From Luteitalea pratensis (lineage in GTDB: Bacteria; Acidobacteriota; Vicinamibacteria; Vicinamibacterales; Vicinamibacteraceae): a stretch of 64,000 bases of DNA. Made by a program: the position numbers and the translations under genes. Of the stretch, positions 49,956 to 58,669 are shown piece by piece. Numbering within the stretch: position 1 is the stretch's first letter; every line of letters starts with the position of its first letter. The notes beneath the pieces were generated by a model, which worked only from the letters and a program-made list of their open reading frames with translations, was not told the origin of the DNA and ran no database searches. Location: positions 5,987,001-6,051,000 of the forward strand of contig NZ_CP015136.1 in the NCBI RefSeq assembly GCF_001618865.1. Direction: 5' to 3'.

Positions 49956-50786
49956 ATGGCGGTCGAAGGCCGAATTCTGACGCGGGCAGCGCTCATCGCA
50001 CTTGTCCTTTCTGCGGGCTGCACTGGCGCAGCGCGACTCTCGCTGACGTCATCGCCGTACTCCCACGAAGGCATCGATATCTTCGCCCCTCGGGGCACAC
50101 CCGTGGTCGCTGTAACCGACGGCATCGCCCATATCGATACCAACGGCCTCGGCGGTAACGTCGTCTGGCTCCGCACCGGCTTGATCGGCGCGACCAGGTA
50201 CTACTACGCGCATCTTGATCGCTGGGCGATTGACGGGAGCGTCCGGGTCCGCGAAGGCGACGTGCTCGGCTATGTGGGCAATACCGGCAATGCGCGCACC
50301 ACGTCACCCCATCTGCACTTCGGCGTCTATGAAGAAGGGGCTATTGACCCGGCGCCATTTCTGGCACCCGATGAGAATCTGCGGCGCACTGTCGTTGAAC
50401 CTACGCTGCTCGGAACACTCGTGCGTACGCGAAGCGGGCGCACCCCACTCCTGACCGGGCCGTTGGCCGGCAGCGCGGAGCGCGGGCTGCTCGAGCCGTC
50501 CTCGATCGCTCGTCGGCTTGGGGTGAGCGGCGCCTGGCACCGTTTGCGGCTGCCGGACGGCACTGTCGGGTACGTCCGGGAGAACTCCGTCGTCTCTGCA
50601 GAGCCGTCGCTGCGACGACGCCGCCTGGCCGAACCGCTCGCCTTGCGCGAGAGTCCGCTGAGCGACGCGGCCGTCATGACGACGCTGGAACGCGGCACCG
50701 ACGTTGAGGTATTCGGCCATTTTCGGGAGTTCGATTTCGTTCGATCTCGCGAGGGGTTCGTCGGCTGGGCTGAGATGCGCCGCTAG
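49956..50786 (+). CDS. M23-family peptidase-like lipoprotein with SH3-type tail
   Basis: 276 residues. The signal with lipobox LSAGC predicts a lipid anchor. The LytM/M23 motifs are SHEGIDIFAPRGTPV (first His and Asp) and SPHLHFGVY (HxH), so zinc ligands look complete. The C-terminal ~120 residues look like two SH3-like repeats (WHRLRLPDGTVGYV, FDFVRSREGFVGW). It may cut or bind peptidoglycan. The ATG at 49956 gives the proper signal; the open frame begins at a TTG at 49920. Confidence 0.85.
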   Translation: MAVEGRILTRAALIALVLSAGCTGAARLSLTSSPYSHEGIDIFAPRGTPVVAVTDGIAHIDTNGLGGNVVWLRTGLIGATRYYYAHLDRWAIDGSVRVREGDVLGYVGNTGNARTTSPHLHFGVYEEGAIDPAPFLAPDENLRRTVVEPTLLGTLVRTRSGRTPLLTGPLAGSAERGLLEPSSIARRLGVSGAWHRLRLPDGTVGYVRENSVVSAEPSLRRRRLAEPLALRESPLSDAAVMTTLERGTDVEVFGHFREFDFVRSREGFVGWAEMRR

Positions 50787-50920
50787 GACCCGAAAAGCGG
50801 AGTGGCAGAACGCGAACGCACTGCTCGCGGAGATACGCCACCGAGTCAAGCGGCTCGCGGACGACGACGCGGCGACGCTGTTCGTTCATCGTTACAGGAT
50901 CGGCAAGGAGTTCGGACAGC

Positions 50921-51154
50921 TTGGCTTGGGCCCCGGTCGTCAAGCTTCCACTTCGGCCTGCCGGCGCCCGATCGCTGCGCCCCGTCCGTGCATGGGGAGC
51001 GAAGGTGATCGCGTCGGCGACCGTCGACGAGGCGCGATGGCTCGAGGTGCGCGGAGTCGACGCCATCATCGCGCAGGGTCTTGAAGCGGGCGGACATCGT
51101 GGACACTTCCTATCCGACGATCTGACGAAGCAAACGGGCACGTTTGCCGGTACG
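50921..51154 (+). pseudogene. Fragment of nitronate monooxygenase
   Basis: The segment RPVRAWGAKVIASATVDEARW, GVDAIIAQGLEAGGHRGHF (both in part) followed by LSDDLTKQTGTFA is the FMN-binding heart of 2-nitropropane dioxygenase/nitronate monooxygenase. Just upstream, VVSFHFGLPAPD is found in another frame, giving a frameshift near 50965. Both ends of the gene are missing. The remaining parts of 50787-51446 hold no recognisable gene. Confidence 0.75.
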
Positions 51155-51446
51155 ACGCACCTCCGCCACTCGTGGCGCCAACGTACCGCCTCCACCGCCG
51201 GGGACATCGAGCGACGTGTGGCGTTCCCTGGTCCATGACGATCCCCAACCACACTCACGTTGTCATCGGTTTCTGACACTTCCGGACAGATCGTTGAATT
51301 ATGTCCTCAACGGTCAACAGCCAGCCCCTCGCTGTCGAATACGCTGGCCTCATGATCGGCACCGACGCCTACTTCCCGTTGGCCACTCGGACCATACGCT
51401 TCGCAATGGACGCTGGCCACCGCGGCCTGTCCCACACGATGGGGCG

Positions 51447-51890
51447 GTGTCGGAGAATGTCGCACTCTTGACCCTACTGGTCATCGCTGCCGTTTCCTTA
51501 AGGCTGCTGTGGTGGTTCATGTCCCGGCAGAAGGAAAAGCGCAACGGTCAACAGCCGTGCCCGCTATGCGCGGAGGACATCAAGTGCATCGACACGGGGT
51601 GTCGCCATTGCGGCTCAGTGGTCCCGGCAGAGCCATTCCCCGCGCCTGTGGTCCAGCAGGCAATGTATGAAGCGACCACGGTGTCACCCTGGGTCGATGC
51701 CGTCGTCCGATCGCGGACCGGATTTGTGCTGCTCCTTTTCCCGCCCACCGCGCTGGTTCTATGGATCGCCGACGTGGTCATCAGGCCGTCCGTAGCCGTC
51801 GTGATGCGCTACCTCAACGGATCGTCGCGCAGGCGCATCTCTGAGGAGGAGCGCAAGAAGGGCCGTGCGGTTCGGTCGGAGTCCTCATAG
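51447..51890 (+). CDS. Zinc-ribbon membrane protein
   Basis: 147 residues, probable GTG start. One membrane span (about 5-25), a zinc ribbon with CPLC and CRHC pairs (about 38-57), and a second hydrophobic span (about 90-110) followed by a basic tail. The cysteine pairs look intact. The function is unknown; such ribbons are common in uncharacterised small membrane proteins. Confidence 0.6.
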   Translation: MSENVALLTLLVIAAVSLRLLWWFMSRQKEKRNGQQPCPLCAEDIKCIDTGCRHCGSVVPAEPFPAPVVQQAMYEATTVSPWVDAVVRSRTGFVLLLFPPTALVLWIADVVIRPSVAVVMRYLNGSSRRRISEEERKKGRAVRSESS

Positions 51891-52159
51891 CAAGGACGAA
51901 CCCACGCAGCGCCTGGCAAGGGTCTTTAGATCAGCAGGCCCCGGGATGCCTCTTGGCACCCTGTCATCCGCCAAAGGACGCGGCGCAGATGGACAGCCGT
52001 CGTCGACGTACTCGACGCCGGTCGTGTGCACACGCGACACGTAGTACCAAGGCGTGGCCTCACTGAAATTCAGTCAGTGACACTTCCGGCCACAACGCCC
52101 ACTTCCTGGCATGAACGGTCAATCGTCGAACGTGCATGCCACGGTACGCTCTACCTTCC

Positions 52160-52315
52160 ATGCGTACTTCGTTCTTGCTCACCACCATGGTGATTGTCTT
52201 GTCGAGTATCGCCCTCCTTGGTGTGTGGCGACTGCTCGGCGTGGTTCGGCAATTACTCACCGAGGTTCGCCAGCGACCCAGTGCGAAGGTGCCCCCGCTC
52301 CATCCGAACGACTGA
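52160..52315 (+). CDS. Small single-span membrane protein
   Basis: 51 residues: a hydrophobic span (about 5-28) followed by a basic cytoplasmic tail (RQLLTEVRQRPSAK). No family recognised and the ribosome site is weak. The preceding gap (51891-52159) contains a palindrome CACTGA..TCAGTG (52061-52079) and the 12-mer TGACACTTCCGG, which also occurs near 51272. Confidence 0.45.
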   Translation: MRTSFLLTTMVIVLSSIALLGVWRLLGVVRQLLTEVRQRPSAKVPPLHPND

Positions 52316-52593
52316 CAGCGTGTGGCACACGCGGCTGCAGAATGTGAACGGCGAGGCAGCCGCTCGCGTCGTTCCGGCGCCTGAGTACCTCACGCCGCCT
52401 CGTCGTTCTCTCCATCGCACGGGTAGTGCGAACGACGCGGAACCTGATGACCGGGCCGCAACCACCGTGGCAGGCCGTCGCGCGTGACGCAGACACACGA
52501 CGGCCGGTGCGCGAGCATCGGACTTCGCCCGCCAGAATGACGGGCACACTGATCGGACGACGCATGCCCACTGAGCGCGTGACACGAACAGAG

Positions 52594-55500
52594 ATGACCA
52601 CAACCACGTCAGCTGCCGCCGACCCGGATACCTGGATCCTCGACGGTGGCGGCGAGATGGGCGAGTTCATCCGTGCGACGGACTGGGCAGCCACACCCCT
52701 CGGCCCGTGGCGCGACTGGTCCCGCAGTCTCAAGGCCACGGTCGCAATGCTGGTCCACTCTCGCCATCCGATGTTCCTGTGGTGGGGACCCGATTTGATT
52801 CAGATCTACAACGACGCCTACGTGCCCAGCTTTGGCGTCGGCAAGCATCCGGCGGCCATGGCGCAAGCGGGCCGGGCCTGTTGGCCGGAGATCTGGCACA
52901 TCATCGGGCCCCAGATCGATGCCGTGATGATGCACGGTGTACCGAGTTGGCACGAGGATGCCTGCGTGCCGATCTTCCGGAACGGTGCCATCGAAGACGT
53001 CTACTGGACGTATGGCTATTCGCCGGTGTTCGACGACGACGGTTCGATCGGCGGCACGTTGGTCGTGTGCACGGAGACAACGGCGCGCGTGGTTGCGACG
53101 CGTCAGGAAGCGGCTCTGCGTGCGGAAGTCGACCGGGATCGTGTACGACTGCAGCAGTTCTTCGCCCAGGCGCCAGCCGGCATCTGCATCCTCCGCGGTG
53201 CGGATCTGACGTTCGAATTCGCCAACGATCACTATCGTGCGCTGATGGGCGGGCGGGATCTTGTCGGCAAGCCACTCCTGACCGCGCTGCCCGAGTTGCA
53301 CGGGCAGGGGCTCAACTCGTTGCTGCACGAGGTCCTGAGGTCTGGGGAGCTGTTTGTCAGCCGTGACATGCCGGTACGGCTTGATCGACACGTGCGCGGC
53401 ACGCCAGACGAGGCATTCTACAAATTCATCTACAGCCCGCTTCGCGACGCGGCGCAGCACGTCGACGCCGTGATCGTCTTGGCACTCGATGTCACCGACG
53501 AAGTACAGGCGAAGCAGCAGGCCGAGACGCTGGCGCAGCGCCTGCGCGACACCGAAGCGCAGTTCCATGTCCTCGCGGAAACCATTCCGCAACTCGCCTG
53601 GAGCACGCGGCCGGACGGGTACATCGACTGGTACAACCAGCGCTGGTACGACTACACAGGGACCACGTTCGACAGCATGCAGGGCTGGGGGTGGCGCAGC
53701 GTGCACGACCCCAATTTGGTGGACGACGTTGTCACGCGCTGGCAAGCCGCCCTCGACGCCGGCGAGGCCTTCGAGATGGAGTTTCCGCTACGCGGCCGTG
53801 ACGGTCAGTTTCGCTGGCATCTGACGCAGGCCGTACCCTTGAAAGACGACGCCGGCCGGGTGGTGCGCTGGTTCGGCACGAACACCGACATCGATACATT
53901 GCGCCGAGCGTCGCAGGAGCGAGCCGCGTTGCTCGACAGCGAGCAGCGCGCGCGGCAGGTCGCGGAACTCGCCAGCCGCGCCAAGGACGACTTTCTGGCG
54001 ACGGCGTCGCACGAACTGCGCACGCCTCTGAACGCCATCCTGGGCTGGGCGAGGATGCTGCAATCGGGAGCGCTGTCCAACAACGATTACCTGCGTGCGG
54101 TCGACAGCATCGAGCGCAATGCGCACGCGCAGGTGCGCCTGATTGAAGACATCCTCGATGGGTCACGCATCATCACCGGCAAGCTGCACCTCGCGATCCG
54201 CCCGCTCGATCTGACCCTGCTGGTCCAGGCTGCGCTTGATGCGGTCCGCCCGGCCGCAGACGCGAAGCGCATCGCACTCACGGTGGCGATGGACCCGGCC
54301 GCGTCGCGTCTCGTCGGGGATCCGGACCGGCTCCAGCAGGTCGTGTGGAACCTCGTCAACAACGCCATCAAGTTCACCCCCAAGGACGGCCGTGTCGACG
54401 TGTCGCTGCGGCGCGAAGGCACGGAGGTACAGCTGACCGTGCGCGACACCGGCGAAGGGATCGCCGCCGACTTCCTCCCGCACGTTTTCGAGCGGTTTCG
54501 CCAGGCGGAGGAAAGTACATCCCGTCGCCATGGCGGCTTGGGGCTCGGACTGGCGTTGGTTCGACACCTGGTCGAGGCGCATGGCGGCACCGTCCATGCC
54601 GCGAGCGATGGCCCGGGACGCGGCGCCACATTTGTCGCGCGTCTCCCCGTCCAAGCCGTGTTCGCAGAGCCGGCCACCGAATCCCCTGGCATACCGTTCA
54701 ACGAACGGCGATTCATCCCGCGGCCGATTCGGTTGGCCGGCGTCACGGTGCTGGTGGTCGATGATGAAGCCGATGCCCGCGATCTGATCGCGACGGTGCT
54801 CCGCTCCAAGGGAGCCGAGGTGATCACGGCGGCCACGGGCGCCGAGGCCCTCGGGCTCCTCGCCTCGCGGCCCTTTACGCTCATGGTCAGCGACATCGGC
54901 ATGCCGCACAACGACGGCTACGAACTTATCGCCAAGATCCGGACTGCGGCGGGCGTGCGCGGGTTGCACCTGCCGGCGATCGCCTTGACCGCCTACTCAC
55001 GCGAGCAGGATCGCCGACGCGCCATCGATGCCGGGTTTCAGGCGTACGTGGCGAAACCCGTCGAGCCAGACGTCCTGGTCGATCTCGTGGACCGGCTCGC
55101 CACCGAGGCCCGTCGCGAGGGGGCGCAGACACTCCCCGCCTTTACGGCCCGCGCCGAAGTGCTCGAGAAGTTCGCCAGGACCCTCGCTGCGCCCGGTTGG
55201 CACGACGCACTCCGCTTCCTGAACAGCCGGACTGCGCATCGCTTCACGGGCCTCTACCGCTTCGATCCTCCGTGGCTGAGAAGCCTCGCGCTGTTGGACG
55301 CCGACGTCTCTTCCGTGACGCGGGGAGAGGATGTCGAGATGGACGCGACGTATTGTGCGCTGGTCGGAACCTTCGAGCGACCGTTCACGACGGAGGATAC
55401 AGCTGCGGATGAGCGACTTCGGCACCACCCCGCGCGGGACACGGTCCGTTCCTACTGTGGCGTGCTGCTGCGGACGGCCTCAGGCGCCGCTTTCGGCACC

Positions 55501-55620
55501 CTGTGCCACTTCGACGTCGTTCCCTGTGATGTGCCCTCGCAGGAGATTGCGCTGATGGAGGCCGCGGCGCGACTGATCATGGAGCGCCTCGAACCAGACC
55601 AAGCCCGATCAACCCCATAG
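52594..55620 (+). CDS. Hybrid sensor histidine kinase (PAS repeats-HisKA-HATPase-receiver-GAF)
   Basis: 1008 residues, cytoplasmic. A PAS-like domain at about 15-165 (SRHPMFLWWGPDLIQIYNDAY), a second at about 185-320, a third at about 330-450 (PQLAWSTRPDGYIDWYNQRW in part: WYNQRWYDYTG). The kinase core has SHELRTPLNAIL with His473, NLVNNAIKFTPKDG, DTGEGI and GLGLGLALV. A receiver follows (phosphoacceptor Asp767 in MVSDIGMPHNDG, AYVAKPV) and then an unusual C-terminal GAF domain (about 870-1000). The ATG at 52594 is chosen; alternatives lie at 52564 and 52426. No partner regulator is adjacent. Confidence 0.92.
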   Translation: MTTTTSAAADPDTWILDGGGEMGEFIRATDWAATPLGPWRDWSRSLKATVAMLVHSRHPMFLWWGPDLIQIYNDAYVPSFGVGKHPAAMAQAGRACWPEIWHIIGPQIDAVMMHGVPSWHEDACVPIFRNGAIEDVYWTYGYSPVFDDDGSIGGTLVVCTETTARVVATRQEAALRAEVDRDRVRLQQFFAQAPAGICILRGADLTFEFANDHYRALMGGRDLVGKPLLTALPELHGQGLNSLLHEVLRSGELFVSRDMPVRLDRHVRGTPDEAFYKFIYSPLRDAAQHVDAVIVLALDVTDEVQAKQQAETLAQRLRDTEAQFHVLAETIPQLAWSTRPDGYIDWYNQRWYDYTGTTFDSMQGWGWRSVHDPNLVDDVVTRWQAALDAGEAFEMEFPLRGRDGQFRWHLTQAVPLKDDAGRVVRWFGTNTDIDTLRRASQERAALLDSEQRARQVAELASRAKDDFLATASHELRTPLNAILGWARMLQSGALSNNDYLRAVDSIERNAHAQVRLIEDILDGSRIITGKLHLAIRPLDLTLLVQAALDAVRPAADAKRIALTVAMDPAASRLVGDPDRLQQVVWNLVNNAIKFTPKDGRVDVSLRREGTEVQLTVRDTGEGIAADFLPHVFERFRQAEESTSRRHGGLGLGLALVRHLVEAHGGTVHAASDGPGRGATFVARLPVQAVFAEPATESPGIPFNERRFIPRPIRLAGVTVLVVDDEADARDLIATVLRSKGAEVITAATGAEALGLLASRPFTLMVSDIGMPHNDGYELIAKIRTAAGVRGLHLPAIALTAYSREQDRRRAIDAGFQAYVAKPVEPDVLVDLVDRLATEARREGAQTLPAFTARAEVLEKFARTLAAPGWHDALRFLNSRTAHRFTGLYRFDPPWLRSLALLDADVSSVTRGEDVEMDATYCALVGTFERPFTTEDTAADERLRHHPARDTVRSYCGVLLRTASGAAFGTLCHFDVVPCDVPSQEIALMEAAARLIMERLEPDQARSTP

Positions 55621-55621
55621 A

Positions 55622-56096
55622 TCACTTGAGTCGGTATCCGGCATGAGCGGTCCAATTGCGGCAGTGGCGCGGTCGGACCGCACGCCGCGCCCGCTCGGCG
55701 CCCTCGCGTAGCGCCTCGGCCGCACGCAGCGCCAGGCGGCGGAGCTGTGTCTTGATCAAGGCCCACGCGTTCTCGATCGGGTTGAAATCGTAGGAATAGA
55801 GTGGGTGGAAGCGAACGGCCGCCGCGACGCTGGCAATCAGCTCCTGCACGCGCCGCTTTTGTGGCCGTGAGGTTGTCCATCACGACGATGTCGCCCGGGC
55901 GTAGGTGCCAGAGGAGATGCCGCCGGACCAGGCCGCACGCGCACTGTGGTCATGCTTTCCAGCCGCGGCCATGGTCAGCCAACCGTCGATCCGCTTGCCC
56001 CGATGAGCGCCACGTTGCGGCCCCAGTTCATCGGCCGTGGTTCGATCGGCTCGGTGCCTACGCGGCAAGCCGCATTTACGCGACGAGGACTTCGGC
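55622..56096 (-). pseudogene. IS630-family transposase remnant
   Basis: The C-terminal part reads YSYDFNPIENAWALIKTQLRRL and NWTAHAGYRLK, with DIVVMDNLTATKAAR upstream in another frame and PRPMNWGRNVALIGA further upstream. These are the DDE region of IS630 transposases. At least two frame changes and no N-terminus mean it is dead. Its right edge abuts a truncated SnoaL-like gene. Confidence 0.8.
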
Positions 56097-56101
56097 TTAA
56101 G

Positions 56102-56362
56102 GCAGCGGTGCGAGCGTACGTGGAGGACGCGCTGCGCATACCCGGGTTCAACATCCGGTGGCAGTCACAAGGGGTGCAGCTTTCAGCGGACGGCTCCCTC
56201 GCGTATATGTTCGGCACGAACACGGTGACGGTCAGCGGTCATGACGGTGCGCCAGCCGCAACCGATGGACGCGGGCTCTCCATCTGGCGACGTGAGGACG
56301 ACGGCATCTGGCGCTGCTCAGTCGAAATCTGGAACACGGACCACCCCGCTTCCCTGTCATGA
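56102..56362 (+). pseudogene. C-terminal part of a SnoaL/DUF4440-like protein
   Basis: 86 residues: PGFNIRWQSQGVQLSADGSL (in part), AYMFGTNTVTV, RGLSIWRREDDGIWRCSVEIWN. This is the second half of a ketosteroid-isomerase-fold protein of the DUF4440 type. The first half and start are missing, apparently replaced by IS630 debris. Confidence 0.7.
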
Positions 56363-56790
56363 CGTGTTCGTTGCGAAGCTTGGTCGTGTCACCGGGCTCC
56401 GCTGGGCTCGCCCGATTACAGGTGCAGATCAGTACAGCTGGACGATGAGCGGCGACACTATTACGGCATCACCGCCATTCGGGACACGCGTCGTCAAGGC
56501 CGAAGCGCAACGCCTCGCGCTAGCAGTGACCGCGGCGCGTGCCCGGCGGCTGCTCCCAAGTATTCAGGCGGGTAGCGATGCGCGTGCGAACCGGACACCC
56601 GCGTGTGGCAGCAGGCGCCTGCAGAGCCTACGGCCTGATGATCTGGCTGTATCCCGCCGCGTTCAGGCGTGCCTTCGGCCGCGAGCTGCGATGCGTTCAA
56701 CGAGATGCTTCCTGAGGGTAGCGACCGCTGTCACGCGGCGCAGTAGTTCAGCCTAGACTTTGTTGTCTGCAAGCGAACGGAGCACATACG
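56363..56790. other. Gap with a possible permease fragment
   Basis: A plus-strand frame around 56625-56715 reads YGLMIWLYPAAFRRAFGREL, similar to the N-terminus of acidobacterial FtsX/MacB-like permeases, ending at a nearby stop. No complete gene. The rest shows nothing. Confidence 0.35.
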
Positions 56791-57458
56791 ATGCGGCTAC
56801 GCGTTCTTGTCGGTTTGGTCTCGATCGCGACAGTGGTGGGCACCTGTTCGTCGCTCGCCGGATGCAAGGCAGAACCTGCCGCCACCGTCAAGGAAGCGAA
56901 CGCGCTGGACGTAAAGGCGGCCGAGGCGCCCAATCCCGTCGGAGACCCGCGCTTCAGGGAGTTCTTCGACCGCGTAGGCGCGTATGTCAAGGTACACGAC
57001 ACGGCGGACGCACGGGTTCCGAGCCTCAAGGAGACCTCGGATCCACGACAACTCTCCGAGCGTGAGAAAGCGCTCGCTGACGAGATTCGAGTGGAACGCG
57101 CCGGGGCGCATCAGGGTGACGTGTTTTCGCCTGCCGCCGCCAAGGAGATGCCGATACCGTCGCCGCGGATTTCACGATGCGGCCGATCAGCGATCAAAAA
57201 GCCATCTTGTTGGAGGTACCCATGAAGGTACCGCCCGCGATCAATACGGACTATCCCACCACGCTGCCGCTGCCGACCGTACCGGCTGGCTTGCTCATGA
57301 AGCTGCCGACGCTGCCCGAAGAACTCGAGTACCGCTTCCTGGGCCGCCACCTCATCCTGCGTGACATCAAAGCCAACCTGATCGTCGATTTCATTCCAGA
57401 TGCGGTCCCGGCGATCGCGGCCAAGGCCGCTGGGCGGGAGCACCCCCGTGGCCGGTAA
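56791..57458 (+). pseudogene. Hypothetical lipoprotein, frameshifted
   Basis: The N-terminus is a lipoprotein signal (SSLAGC near residue 25), followed by FREFFDRVGAYVKVHDTADA and QLSEREKALADEIR. At about 57150 the frame is lost. One deleted base there would continue AKEIADTVAADFTMRPISDQ and TTLPLPTVPAGLLMKLPTLP, LEYRFLGRHLILRDIKANL to the stop at 57458. The restored protein of about 222 residues is an acidobacterial-type conserved hypothetical. It overlaps the start of the phosphoesterase gene. Confidence 0.75.
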
Positions 57459-58314
57459 GGCTCCCCGTTTCTCGGTCCCCGGCGCTCTCGCCCTGACCGT
57501 TGCGCTGTCACTGGTGGGCGCGGCGCAAGGCGTCAAGCTGCCATTGGCAAAGGACTCGACACGGTTCGCCGTCATCGGCGACACCGGCACTGGCGACAAG
57601 GCGCAGTACGAGATCGGGCGGAAACTCGACGAGTACCGCCAGCAGGCGCAGTTCACCTTTGCGATCATGGTGGGTGACAACATCTACGGGACCGAACGTC
57701 CGCAAGACTTTCAGAAGAAGTTCGAAATACCGTACAAGCCGTTGCTCGATGCCGGCGTCCAGTTCTACGCGGCCCTCGGCAACCACGACGATCCCAACCA
57801 GCGTTTCTACAAGCCGTTCAACATGAACAGCGAGCGGTTTTACACCTTCACGAAGCGCAATATCGACTTCTTTGTGCTCGATTCGAATTACATGGATCGC
57901 AAGCAGCTCGAATGGTTCGAACGCGCGATCAAGGAATCGAAGTCCGATTGGAAGATGGCGTACTTCCACCATCCGCTCTATTCGTCCGGTGCGGCGCACG
58001 GCTCGGAGACCGATCTGCGCACTGTGCTCGAGCCGTTGTTCGTCAAATATGGAGTGAACGTCGTGTTTGCCGGCCACGAACATTTCTACGAGCGGGTTGA
58101 ACCACAGAACGACGTGTACTACTTCACATGTGGCGGGTCGGCCAAGCTCCGCAAGGGCGACATCCGAAAAGGATCGGCGCTCACGGAAAAGGGAAACGAC
58201 GTCGACAATACGTTTATGGTCGTCGAAGTGGCGAACGACGTGTTCAACTTCCAGACGGTGTCACGTGGCGGTGTAACGATCGACTCGGGCGCATTTCAGC
58301 GCTCACACCGCTAA
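57448..58314 (+). CDS. Secreted metallophosphoesterase (purple-acid-phosphatase-like)
   Basis: 288 residues, GTG start preceded by GGGAG. A signal peptide (about 1-30) is followed by a calcineurin-like phosphoesterase domain: FAVIGDTGTGD (first metal Asp), IMVGDNIYG, ALGNHDDP, FHHPLYSSG and FAGHEHFYERV. All metal-binding motifs are present. It overlaps the end of the preceding lipoprotein by 11 bp, so the two may be co-expressed. The substrate is unknown. Confidence 0.9.
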   Translation: MAGKAPRFSVPGALALTVALSLVGAAQGVKLPLAKDSTRFAVIGDTGTGDKAQYEIGRKLDEYRQQAQFTFAIMVGDNIYGTERPQDFQKKFEIPYKPLLDAGVQFYAALGNHDDPNQRFYKPFNMNSERFYTFTKRNIDFFVLDSNYMDRKQLEWFERAIKESKSDWKMAYFHHPLYSSGAAHGSETDLRTVLEPLFVKYGVNVVFAGHEHFYERVEPQNDVYYFTCGGSAKLRKGDIRKGSALTEKGNDVDNTFMVVEVANDVFNFQTVSRGGVTIDSGAFQRSHR

Positions 58315-58404
58315 CGTAGTCTAGCGGTGGCGGCTCCGAAGATATTTCCACAACGAGCCAGTCCACGACATGCACGGACTGTGCGCTGAGGACTGACGGC
58401 GCTA

Positions 58405-58437
58405 AGGAAAACTCCCCCCCCGCCGCCGCTTCGGCGG
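58405..58437 (-). terminator. Hairpin terminator for the IS21-interrupted minus-strand gene
   Basis: On the minus strand CCCCGCCG pairs with CGGCGGGG, followed by a G-run and GTTTTCC. It lies about 70 bp after the stop at 58505. The plus-strand phosphoesterase ends on the other side and could share it. Confidence 0.5.
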
Positions 58438-58669
58438 GGCGAGCATGTCGGGACCATACAGCGCTGATCGGAGATGACGCAGCATGGTGCCTGACAGGTC
58501 GCTGTCAGTCGACACCGTCGCTGGGCCGCGCGAGGAGTTCGTCGGCAAGTCTGTTGGCGTTGGGCGCGCCGCTCGGAAAGTGATCCATTCGCCGCTCGGA
58601 AAGTAGACCACCTGAGGGTCTGACGGGCGGACTTGCCGGCGTACGCGGCGCCGGGGTCCGCTGGAGAGG

